This document shows, piece after piece, positions 58,901-64,000 of a stretch of DNA of 64,000 nt; within the stretch, counting starts at the first letter, position 1; every line of letters begins with the position of its first letter. Source of the DNA: Zantedeschia hybrid cultivar. Lineage: Eukaryota > Streptophyta > Magnoliopsida > Alismatales > Araceae. The position numbers and the translations under genes were made by a program. Location: assembly GCA_030544215.1 (NCBI GenBank), contig JARZZO010000004.1, positions 42,211,980 to 42,275,979 of the forward strand, read 5' to 3'. Under the pieces are notes generated by a model. The model searched no databases and had not been told where the DNA came from. It saw nothing but the letters and a program-made list of their open reading frames with translations.

Positions 58901-61900
58901 TCAATAAGTTATGGTCTACTTACACACATTATGTTAAGCAAGAAACACATAAAAATGCTAAGTTGTAAATGTGGCATATGGATGACATGTTTTGGAAAAA
59001 CATACGCAGTTGGCTAAGTGCTATACCCCTAAGTATGAGCCACCTCTAGATCCTTTTGCGGCCCGCGGTGAAACGGGTTTATGATATACTGGCTTCACTG
59101 CCGACAGGCCTGATTCCAGTTAGGTGAGAAGAGTATGCTCTCCCGTACTAAAGTTACAAAGGTTCATGTGTTACGCCCGGCACATGAGAATAACATTCTC
59201 TAGAATTGTGTTATCTGTGCTGCCACTTAAACATAATGAAAAGACATACCCGGCATATGTCTCGAGTAAAAGATTCTATGTGAAATCACCACAGGAAGGG
59301 TGGCAATAAGAAGTATGTATGTCTGAACTACACCGGACATGAAGAAGAAGAACCAAGAAGAAATAAAAAATGAAATTAGGAAATTCTAATAAGAATATAA
59401 AAGTAAGATGATGTATCCTGCCTCTAAGCATGCATGTTTCAAATATGCTCTTTAAATTATGCAATTTTGTCTTTTAAGATATGATCCGCCAAAGGTTTGA
59501 CAATATGACACTATTTTTGTTTTATATGTATCATTAGAACATTTTTTACTCCTGTTATAAATAATATACATGCAGTTTATTTATATAATATGGTGAGCCA
59601 TGTGGAAAGGTATGATGTCTACTAAGTCACTTGACTTATTCTTAAGTTTGAACCATTTTTCAGAAAAGGAAACAGACCCAGGAGTCCAATTCTAGGCGCA
59701 GTGGAAAGGTATTGACCAAGGATCATAGATACTCTAGTCCTGTTATTAGAAAAAGTTGTAAACAGTAGTTTTGAGTCTAAAGATGAGATATACAGATGTA
59801 ATATATTTATGTTGTGTACTCTGAAATGGATTTTGGCATGGCAATGTAAATTTTGGATCTGGACAATATAATTTGCATAATTTTTTTTAAATTATGCCTT
59901 GTGGATTATTCTCAACTCTCATGTAAGAAGTTGGGTAGATTATTCTCAACTCTCATGTAAGAAGTTGGGTTTTTCCCACTGTACCGCACGTTACATGCCC
60001 CCACCAGCACCATAGGCAGACAATGCAGGGAGGACGCCAGCTAGGAAGTACTACCGTCCACCAGGGTGGTGTTCGCACCATCATGTCCATCACACAGGAG
60101 CAATGGTGGTGAAGAGGACGCTATCCAGGAAACCATTGCAGTGGCGACGACAGTGACGAAGGTGAGAATACCTGCTGAGATCCAGCCGGTAGAAGAGGAG
60201 GATCCCTTATCCATGTGTTCATGGTCAGGGAAGGGGAGGAGGTGGGAGATCGAGCAGAGTTCAGATTCCTGGTGGATGAGCATAGCACAGCACCACCGCT
60301 GAGGGGAAAGGGTAGCAGTGGCCGAGGACAAGAATGCAGCTCCTCAAAACAAGCTTATTCCAGTCTATTTACGCTTCCATGTGAGAATGGTGTGGTGCAT
60401 CTCTTTTACTTACAATTTTGTGCACTACTAAACAGATTCAGGGCCATGCTGAAGATATTGGGCCACTGCTTCACCTTTTCCCTTTCAAGTTCTCACTTGT
60501 CTACCCATTTTGTCTGCCTCATCCCCCTGATGTCGATAGGGCATAAGACCACCAATACTCAATAGGCCATACACTGATGCAAGCATATAGGGGGATACTA
60601 TACCAGCAAACATATGAAGCTAATGATTCAATTAAGACCTCTGAATAGAAGATAGCAATGCTTTTTCTAGATTTGTGGTAATATTACCATGCAGTAGAGC
60701 TTGGAGGGGATGAGTGTGCATATGCACATTTGGAAAGCCCAAGAAAATCTTTATTCCAAGAGGACTGGTCACATCATAGTTGGATGTTTTGTTTTATCAT
60801 TAAAAACTGACATGATGTAGTAAATGAGGTCTTGAGAGAAAATACCTTGTGAGTACTTTAAAAAGTCTACAACCAGAAAATGTCTGAAGAAAACCTCTAA
60901 GACTTGGCAAAAGTTCAGATCTTGAGGTGCAAGATGTGTTTGGACAAGTCTGAGAAGTGCAGTCCATATTATGCCCGAATGTCATGCTATTAACATATAT
61001 ATGCAGATATATATGGTGTACAATAAAACTTGTATCATTCTTGTTAAGTTTAGAATTATTTAAAAGTACTCCGTTTTTATTCCAAAGATTTAAATTTTCT
61101 GGTGATACAGTTTAAGGAACAAGTTACTCCATTTAAGATGGTACAAAGGATAAGCACTCACAATATATTGATGTGAGTCATGGGGGTGTGGGTGTGATGA
61201 GCATTAGATTTGCATTTAGGTTCTAGCAAGCTTTCAGGAACTGGGCACTGATTTGTCTTCTGGTTCTATCTTTCATACCTCTGGTTATGGTAATAATTAT
61301 CACAGTAACATTAACATAGGATAAAGACCAGTGGAAGAGTTGCGTTGACCCAGGGTTTAGGTCTTCAGAATTAGAAGAAAATGATCAAGGGCTTTAGAAG
61401 TCTTAGGTTTCACCTAATTAAGGTTGAGCCAATCAGCGCAACTGTATCTATCCCTGTATGACTTGTCCAGGTAATGGATTGGAAAGAAATAAGTATCACA
61501 ATGAAAAAAAATCTATTAGTAACAGTGACCCAGTAATGTCATTTTAGAACTATGATGTGGTAACATAAAGATGGGATAAAAGCACAATTCTCCAAGTTAT
61601 TCAAATTAATATGGACCCCCCGTCCGTCCAGCTGTCTGGGACTATGGACCCTACTATATTATATGATTTTATAACTAATGAGATGCTCTGTTATGCTTTA
61701 TGACTTTCTGCGAAATTCCAATGATGAAATTTCTGTAAGGGGGGAAGATGAAACAACCCCAAAAAAAATTGAACTAGGTAAAACTAGAAATTTGTAGGGA
61801 CAGTAATATGAATCTTGTAAGTTTGGGGTTAAACAGTAACAAGTCAACTTGTAGAATTTAATCTAGAAGTATTAGATAATTAATGGACAACCAACTGCAC

Positions 61901-63490
61901 TTCAGAACTCTGATGATAATGGGTGAAAAAAAGTCTACAGCTGTTCCTAGTGTGTGCAAATGGCACCAAGGTGCTGCATGGTTGACCAACTGGACTTTTC
62001 CGATCCAGACCGTGCCAAGCACTGGCAGTACCTAGCTGCATTAAAAAGGGTATGGCGGCAGCACTAAAATAAGGGAAAATAGAAAAGAAGAAAGCAAAAG
62101 CAAAAAATATTAATAACAAAGATAAAACAACAAAACTGAGGCTGCACACATCAAACCAAGGAAACAGCCTCTCTGCATAGCACGGGTAAGGCTGCAATGC
62201 ATACATCAACCCTTCCCCAGAGCCCACAAGTGGCAGGAACCTCGTGCACTGGGTATGCCCTTTTTTATAAGACAAGAAGACTGAGGGCGAGGGGGAACTA
62301 CTTGTTTTTTCCTCTTCTCCTTAGCTCCCTTGTAGAAGCTACTACCCAAAACCCTCAAACCATCAAGTTTTGGGAAGGCAAACGGAGGCTCACTTGATGT
62401 TTCCCATCCTCACCTAGTAAAAGAACTGAGAAAAAGGCAGCCCAATGCCACGAGAGTTCCCCCACCCCTGGTCTAGGGAGGTTAACTGAACACCGTCATA
62501 CCTTTGCTTTTTGCAAAGAGCCCATTTCCAGTTTGGTACCTGTGACCTCCAGGTTAACTGAACACCGTCTTACCATTGCACCTAAGTTCCACCTTCTGCA
62601 CCTTGTAAAAGAAATGCAGGTTTTTCTTTTTTTTTTAGAGAAAAGGAAGAAGAAGAAGTTAATGCCATCTTGAGGTGTCCCATGGTGCCAAAGAAGGCAC
62701 CAGGGAGTGTAAAGGTATGCCATGGTGAGCAACTTTTTTACATTCTTGCCCAGGGACCATAAACAAATTGGCTCCCACAGTGCCACATTACCTAGGGGAT
62801 GACTAAAAAATGCTGCAACTGGACATTCTTTGGAACACCATGGACAAAAAAGACAAACCTAACAGAAAATTAAATGCACCAAAAAATTAACTATAATACC
62901 ATATCAACTCTACAAACTACTCAGCTATGCATTAGAAAATCATCTATGGGATTTTAGTAGGCAGAAAACTGTAGACACCCAAACTATACACTTTTTCTCA
63001 ACTAGTTGATACATACTAATTGCTAGGGTTTCTTGATTGCACAAGCACAGCCATTATATCTATAAAATAACAAGAGCTCATAAAAGTCAGAATTTTCTTT
63101 TCTTATTTTGCCAAACAAAGTCATCATTGTATGTCTATCATTCTACTATTCTAGTGGCCAGTCCAAGACTGAGACAAGGAGATAATACTACACGAGAAGA
63201 AAACATACCAGTTACCATTTACTTGAGCTTGGACAAGTGTGCAAAGATGTAGTCCAGAACCAGTGACATCAACTTTCAAAGGTTCCACATTCTTTTCACC
63301 AGGAACACCACTCCATCCAAGAGGAATAATGGATGTTGCTGTTTGTATAACAGGAGACTCTACAATGTGGCCAAGTTCCACACTACCAGCAGCAGCAAGA
63401 TCAAGCCACTGCTGTAGGTGTGGAAACTGTGAAAGTTGCTCCGCTCCAAGGAAAGGAGAGACATTACTGGACATGCAAAGGTCGTATATT
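26219..63490 (-). CDS. Lipase class 3 family protein with P-loop GTPase-like domain, C-terminal part (5' end outside window)
   Basis: Five exons on the - strand: 63490-63209, 37063-36733, 36643-36491, 27125-26589 and 26401-26219. Every intron has GT-AG borders and all phases match (the first junction completes a TGG codon), giving 494 residues and a TGA stop. The middle carries GTPase-like motifs: Walker A GLEGAGKTS across the exon 2/3 junction, DSAG (G3-like) at the end of exon 3, and TNKF (G4-like, lacking the usual aspartate) in exon 4. The C-terminus is a glycine-rich hydrophobic segment (SLGAGLGIVMAIVMGAASALRKP-like, shortened here) that could insert in a membrane. The lipase domain is expected upstream of the window; its presence is inferred from recalled similarity to Arabidopsis At3g07400. 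Substrate and partners are unknown. Introns of 26,145, 89, 9,365 and 187 bp are seen. Confidence 0.85.
26589..27125 (-). CDS. Lipase-family gene, GTPase-like domain exon
   Basis: 179 codons, phase 0 at both ends. It holds KKTDLIVLVHNLSHK and GIPWVLAITNKFSVSAHQQ, the beta strand plus NKx[D] region of P-loop GTPases, and ends LCKLVHRVLLSKEEAALE. Confidence 0.9.
27205..27377. repeat. Tandem duplication, about 94-bp unit
   Basis: Two diverged units, each running from TTGCAATAA(C/A)ATGACCAGG to GATGTTAAGAAGACCT. Confidence 0.8.
27615..27765. repeat. Tandem duplication, about 83-bp unit
   Basis: Two units running from ATGTAACT(G/A)AGG to TTTCAAAGAT and a CTATC(A/G)TCA end. Confidence 0.75.
28303..29020 (+). 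mobile_element. Deletion derivative of a hAT element
   Basis: Both ends are rich in GATCAGATC/GATCCGATC blocks in opposite orientations, like the end of the larger hAT at 35810-35925. Inside, a CT-rich leader is followed by a short frame at about 28540-28730 encoding a tyrosine-rich tail (EGYGLYAYLLGYYTAYK, then GGYHSYRQYSE), resembling the C-terminal tail of the hAT transposase. BED finger and catalytic core are missing. Exact termini and target duplication are not resolved. Confidence 0.5.
30260..30271 (+). promoter_or_regulatory. Isolated primer-binding-site-like sequence
   Basis: TGGTATCAGAGC followed by AAGG, a perfect initiator-Met primer-binding site on the + strand. An LTR should end just to the left (…GCATCAAC), but no sister LTR was found, so it is probably a fragment of an LTR element. 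Confidence 0.45.
31985..35925 (+). mobile_element. hAT (Ac-like) DNA transposon, 5' end probably truncated
   Basis: It carries a hAT transposase gene (32253-35643), a 5' region with GCCGTT/AACGGC repeats, a CT-rich leader, and a right end with many GGATCGG/CCGATCC blocks finishing near TTAACCTTG (35925). The complement CAAGGTTAAG is absent on the left, so the left terminus is probably lost. It lies in the 9.4-kb intron of the lipase-family gene, opposite to transcription. Confidence 0.8.
32253..35643 (+). pseudogene. hAT transposase (BED finger, RNase H-like core, hAT dimerisation)
   Basis: Exons are about 32253-32638, 32731-33261, 33361-34163, 34260-34465 and 34550-35643. Order: BED zinc finger (QCKYCNRVVSGGVYRFKQHL), linker with DPRVGPIDL, DUF659/RNase H-like core (CDGWTG, QVVTDN, CSAHCIDLMLEDI), hAT C-terminal dimerisation domain (SSSGCERNWSTFGLIHTKQRNRL), then a long acidic and finally tyrosine-rich tail of about 270 residues. 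Lesions: a stop at 32604-32606 near the end of exon 1, an apparent 1-nt loss at the start of exon 3 (about 33361), and a stop in exon 4. The last exon is fully open (over 360 codons). The enzyme would cut and paste its own family; this copy is probably inactive. Confidence 0.85.
35926..36490. other. Intron DNA right of the hAT element
   Basis: AT-rich, no gene or repeat recognised. It ends at the exon donor 36490. Confidence 0.5.
36491..36643 (-). CDS. Lipase-family gene, Walker A exon
   Basis: 51 codons: GAGKTSLFTAILGKG at the start and GGLCYLDSAGINLQ at the end. A closer GT at 36504 (giving ...DSAG only) would break the frame; the donor at 36490 keeps it. Confidence 0.88.
36733..37063 (-). 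CDS. Lipase-family gene, exon upstream of the P-loop
   Basis: 110 codons plus one base, from CSTVMELLPS to RTRRVRLLGLE. The last residues GLE are the first part of the Walker A motif completed in the next exon. Confidence 0.88.
37905..37969. repeat. Compound (CT)n(AT)n microsatellite
   Basis: About 14 CT units followed by about 17 AT units; same order as 15011-15087. Confidence 0.95.
37970..38440. repeat. GATC-rich repeat, possibly another hAT derivative
   Basis: Dense TTGGATC/GATCCAA and GGCCAATC blocks, similar in style to the hAT subterminal regions. The start TAGGGCACAGATGGATCCAGGC occurs twice, 38 bp apart. No coding sequence, and termini are not defined. Confidence 0.4.
38585..40138 (+). 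mobile_element. Solo Ty1-copia LTR
   Basis: 1554 bp, TGTTAGTCTTAGG...GAACCTTACA, flanked by CTTGA and ATTGA (4 of 5 match). No primer-binding site follows and no internal sequence remains, so it is a solo LTR. It belongs to the same family as the LTR at 20303-24027 but lies in the opposite orientation. It is antisense to the lipase-family gene. Confidence 0.8.
40139..41714. other. Unassigned intron DNA with TATA box and degenerate CATCAAGCAT repeats
   Basis: A TATAAATA box at 40605-40612 precedes GAGCCCACTGTTC, reminiscent of an LTR promoter. From 40845 to 41010 the motif ATCAAGCAT / CATTAAGCAT recurs about eight times. No second LTR or gene is seen. Confidence 0.4.
42418..42592 (-). other. 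Segment encoding Asp/Arg repeats between two hAT termini
   Basis: On the - strand one frame reads FDRDDRDDRFDPHDRYD and continues in the same style for about 45 residues before a stop. It lies between the outer terminus copy (42160-42417) and the inner one (42593-42830) and has no counterpart inside. It may be the tail of a transposase from another family member. Confidence 0.5.
42593..42830. repeat. Internal second copy of the hAT 3' terminus
   Basis: It starts with the same TIR (CATAGATGGCAGTACCGGT) and repeats the following about 240 bp of subterminal sequence of 42160-42417 with few changes. Confidence 0.9.
42840..46292 (-). pseudogene. hAT transposase with glutamine/glycine/tyrosine-rich tail
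   Basis: The start is ATG at 46292 (MAEQQEQHPGWAH), followed by a BED finger (VKCKYCGKEMGGGMTRGKEHL), then a charged linker to about 45700. The catalytic core is at about 45420-44700 (VVTDNEPSYKVAGKK, AHSLNLMLEDIGKD, RAGPTRFASNFISL). The dimerisation domain is at 44182-43960 (SASQCERNWNTFSLIHSKIHNRL). The last part, 43330-42840, is low complexity (YDSQGQYGQQPGYGGGQQ, then QSYYGYQQQQQMMNQ). A stop follows the BED finger (about 46134), and others occur in the core, so the copy is inactive. Introns separate the blocks. Confidence 0.85.
46346..46975. repeat. Minisatellite of about 155 bp in the hAT promoter region
   Basis: Units start ATGCTCCTAGTTTAAAATATG at about 46346, 46460, 46619, 46772 and 46924, so there are four spaced 114-159 bp apart plus a partial fifth. 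It lies just upstream of the transposase ATG (46292, - strand), within the element's 5' subterminal region. Confidence 0.92.
48091..49668 (+). pseudogene. Gypsy reverse transcriptase end, RNase H and integrase core
   Basis: Reverse transcriptase end RFIKDFASNASPLTKLTKK at about 48112; RNase H with YTDASRKGLGCVL and THDLELAAV (48265-48420) and HHPGKANVVAD near 48575; integrase zinc-binding region near 48890-49020; integrase core WKWEHITMDF near 49075 with DRLTKFVHFLAIR following. Several stops and frameshifts. It breaks off in QASKAS at 49668, and the rest of this integrase resumes at 56726. Confidence 0.85.
49713..50372 (+). pseudogene. Gypsy integrase core (second element)
   Basis: An open frame of 219 codons with the integrase catalytic core: MDFVVGMPR, DHLTKSAHFLPI, IVSDRDSRF and TDGQSERTIQTLEDMLR. 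The D, D and E catalytic positions are present. It lacks the start of the polyprotein (an upstream in-frame TAG lies near 49693) and a stop interrupts it after SSTRGVI. Downstream, frame-broken KHGKVNPRYIGPFQIL and the start of the chromodomain continue to 50693. Confidence 0.88.
50699..53490 (+). mobile_element. Solo LTR nested in the second gypsy element
   Basis: 2792 bp flanked by perfect GCTAC duplications (50694-50698 and 53491-53495), splitting the chromodomain codons ATG-GAA-GAT-GCT-AC|C-TGG. It starts GGTTGACCCG (first base changed from T) and ends CAAACAAACA. A TATAAATA box lies at 51993-52000. It contains repeated ACCGGTGGGGG blocks (about 51470-51980) and an AT-rich 3' half. Family not identified; + orientation is inferred from the TATA box. 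Confidence 0.85.
51993..52000 (+). promoter_or_regulatory. TATA box of the solo LTR
   Basis: TATAAATA in GC-rich surroundings, followed 30-40 bp later by a likely transcript start region (GCAAAGACACACA). It points antisense to the lipase-family gene. Confidence 0.55.
53592..56680 (+). repeat. 3' LTR of the second gypsy element
   Basis: Starts TGTAACATTAG after a polypurine-like TTGAGGAGAGAA and ends near GGGGCGTGCTCGCA. It has the typical Del/Tekay LTR make-up: an AT-rich first part, a GC-rich block at 55680-55860, and a CTACTGAGTTACC...CAGGTGATCGGA region near 56260-56320. Confidence 0.75.
54510..55190. repeat. Tandem repeat of about 180 bp inside the LTR
   Basis: Marker GAATTTTAGT(G/A)ATTTA recurs at 54701, 54874 and 55063, with a related unit before the first. 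Units of 173-189 bp, strongly diverged, about 3.7 copies. Confidence 0.85.
56664..56787. repeat. 62-bp tandem duplication across the nested-element junction
   Basis: Units 56664-56725 and 56726-56787 each contain the LTR end (GCCGGGGCGTGC) plus host integrase sequence (AAGTAGACAAAAGG...AGTTAAA), with about five differences. Confidence 0.93.
56726..57220 (+). pseudogene. Gypsy integrase end and chromodomain (first element, resumed)
   Basis: Broken frames give SRQKVNVDHHRKEL, MWFGKHGKLRPRYIAPLMIL, and a chromodomain-like block (ILDRKE..LRNKT, LVKVLWR, ATWELEE-like). It continues the integrase interrupted at 49668. The chromodomain places the element among chromoviruses, which target heterochromatin. 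Confidence 0.82.
57247..57259 (+). promoter_or_regulatory. Polypurine tract of the first gypsy element
   Basis: AAGGGGGTGAGGA directly before the right LTR. Confidence 0.65.
57891..58278. repeat. 43-bp minisatellite, nine units
   Basis: Unit AGGACACCTCAGGGGGTTAG followed by GTGGCATGGAAGTGTGTAGAAAG. The left LTR has only about two units (42131-42155 and 47411-47487, interrupted by the hAT element). Confidence 0.95.
58436..58443 (+). promoter_or_regulatory. TATA box of the right gypsy LTR
   Basis: TATAAATA followed by AGGAAGGGC. It drives, if active, transcription antisense to the lipase-family gene. Confidence 0.55.
60001..63208. other. Intron DNA between the gypsy complex and the first visible lipase exon
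   Basis: No gene is recognised. At 61725-61770 TTTCTGTAAGGGGGGAAGA followed by TGAAACAACCCC looks like a polypurine tract and LTR start of a further gypsy relic. The open frames at 60041-60331 overlap on both strands and match nothing known. Confidence 0.5.
63209..63490 (-). CDS. Lipase-family gene, first visible exon
   Basis: 93 codons plus partial codons at both ends, from IYDLCMSSNVSPF to VQAQVNGNW. The donor TG|GTATG and the next acceptor CAG|G complete tryptophan across the 26.1-kb intron. No further exon was recognised between 63491 and 64000. Confidence 0.85.
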
Positions 63491-64000
63491 CTGCAACCAA
63501 GGGGAAAAGGAGACATATAACAGAAATACTCGGGATTTTAATTCATTAAAAAAGAAAATCTATGAACCACAACAACCATAAATTGTTGTATAATATTTAA
63601 GTATATATAAGACTTGTTCATGTAAGTGCACAGATAAAAAGCTTAAGGAAGTAGACGTGTATCAACTTGCTACTTTAGAAATCTGAGTATCCTATGAGAT
63701 CAAAAGGGTTTAAGTTAGCCATGAGAGCAAACGTGTATCAACCACACAATCAAAATATGAGTATCCTATGAGATGAAAAGGGTCCAGGTCAAACATGAGT
63801 TTTGATTTTGAAAATACATGCGATCGCAGAAGTCTATTTAAAATCAGGTACAAAAGCGCATCAATAGAACAAATAGAGAATTCCTTGCAAATAGAATCAC
63901 GTTGAAAAAAATTGAAATTAAGAATAACAGATCGCCAACCCTACTGACTCAAACCAAGATGGTGAAGGATACTCTGATATGCTATCAATTGAAATTAGTT
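63491..64000. other. Further intron of the lipase-family gene
   Basis: AT-rich; a CAG acceptor sits at 63491-63493 (- strand). A short direct repeat, GAGTATCCTATGAGAT, occurs at about 63687 and 63761. No exon recognised. Confidence 0.55.

Larger units (their letters stand above)
41720..59995 (+). mobile_element. Ty3-gypsy chromovirus (Del/Tekay-like) with nested insertions
   Basis: It starts TGTAATAAC and ends CGCACGTTACA, flanked by perfect TGCCC duplications (41715-41719 and 59996-60000). Contents in order: left LTR (interrupted by a hAT element and 3' truncated), reverse transcriptase end, RNase H and integrase (48091-49668), a nested 5'-truncated gypsy (49669-56680), integrase end with chromodomain (56726-57220), polypurine tract, right LTR (57260-59995). 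Primer-binding site, gag, protease and most of the reverse transcriptase are deleted. It is antisense to the lipase-family gene in the 26.1-kb intron. Confidence 0.9.
57260..59995 (+). repeat. Right LTR of the gypsy element
   Basis: 2736 bp, beginning AGTAACAAC (decayed TGTAAYAAC) and ending CGCACGTTACA before the TGCCC target copy. It contains nine units of a 43-bp minisatellite, a TATAAATA box at 58436 and a duplicated GGATTATTCTCAACTC block near 59905-59970. Confidence 0.88.

Noticed and set aside
60041..60331. Open frames on both strands beside the gypsy element
   Set aside because: No family resemblance, overlapping opposite frames, and location in an intron.

Overview
This is plant nuclear DNA: genes with many introns, GT-AG splice sites, and dense nested plant transposons (Ty1-copia, Ty3-gypsy of the chromovirus/Del-Tekay type, L1-type LINE, Ac-like hAT elements, a MITE). 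The very long introns suggest an angiosperm with a large, repeat-rich genome, perhaps a non-grass monocot, but the sequence does not settle the species. There are no prokaryotic features, CRISPR arrays or confident tRNA/rRNA genes.

Only two host genes are supported. At the left edge on the + strand is the C-terminal part (207 residues, five exons, 408-1752) of an asparaginyl-tRNA synthetase. On the - strand is the C-terminal part (494 residues, five exons, 63490 down to 26219) of a large lipase-class-3-family protein carrying a P-loop GTPase-like domain. All ten exons join in frame across canonical splice sites. The two genes converge, tail to tail. From memory the same two families lie near each other in Arabidopsis (At3g07420 and At3g07400), so this looks like old microsynteny stretched by transposons.

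Layout: 1-1752 AsnRS; 1760-15123 a direct duplication of the AsnRS tail plus a copia LTR, flanking about 10 kb of copia relic split by a gag-only LTR element (6325-12675); 15124-16555 purine-rich DNA and a candidate SINE; 16830-24027 a 5' copia fragment whose LTR holds a 2164-bp solo LTR related to the gag-only element; 24028-25480 an L1 ORF1 relic; 26219-63490 the lipase gene. Its 9.4-kb intron holds a decayed hAT transposon. Its 26.1-kb intron holds a solo copia LTR (38585-40138) and an 18.3-kb nested gypsy complex (41720-59995) with perfect 5-bp target-site duplications. That complex contains a second hAT element in the left LTR, a second truncated gypsy, and a solo LTR inside the second gypsy.

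Most of the window is therefore transposon stratigraphy, and insertion order can be read from target-site duplications. The most unusual structures are an array of GGCGTCG...CGACGCC inverted repeats in the gag-only element's LTRs, tyrosine-rich low-complexity tails on both hAT transposases, minisatellites inside LTRs and in a hAT promoter region, and a motif-3 arginine replacement in the synthetase.
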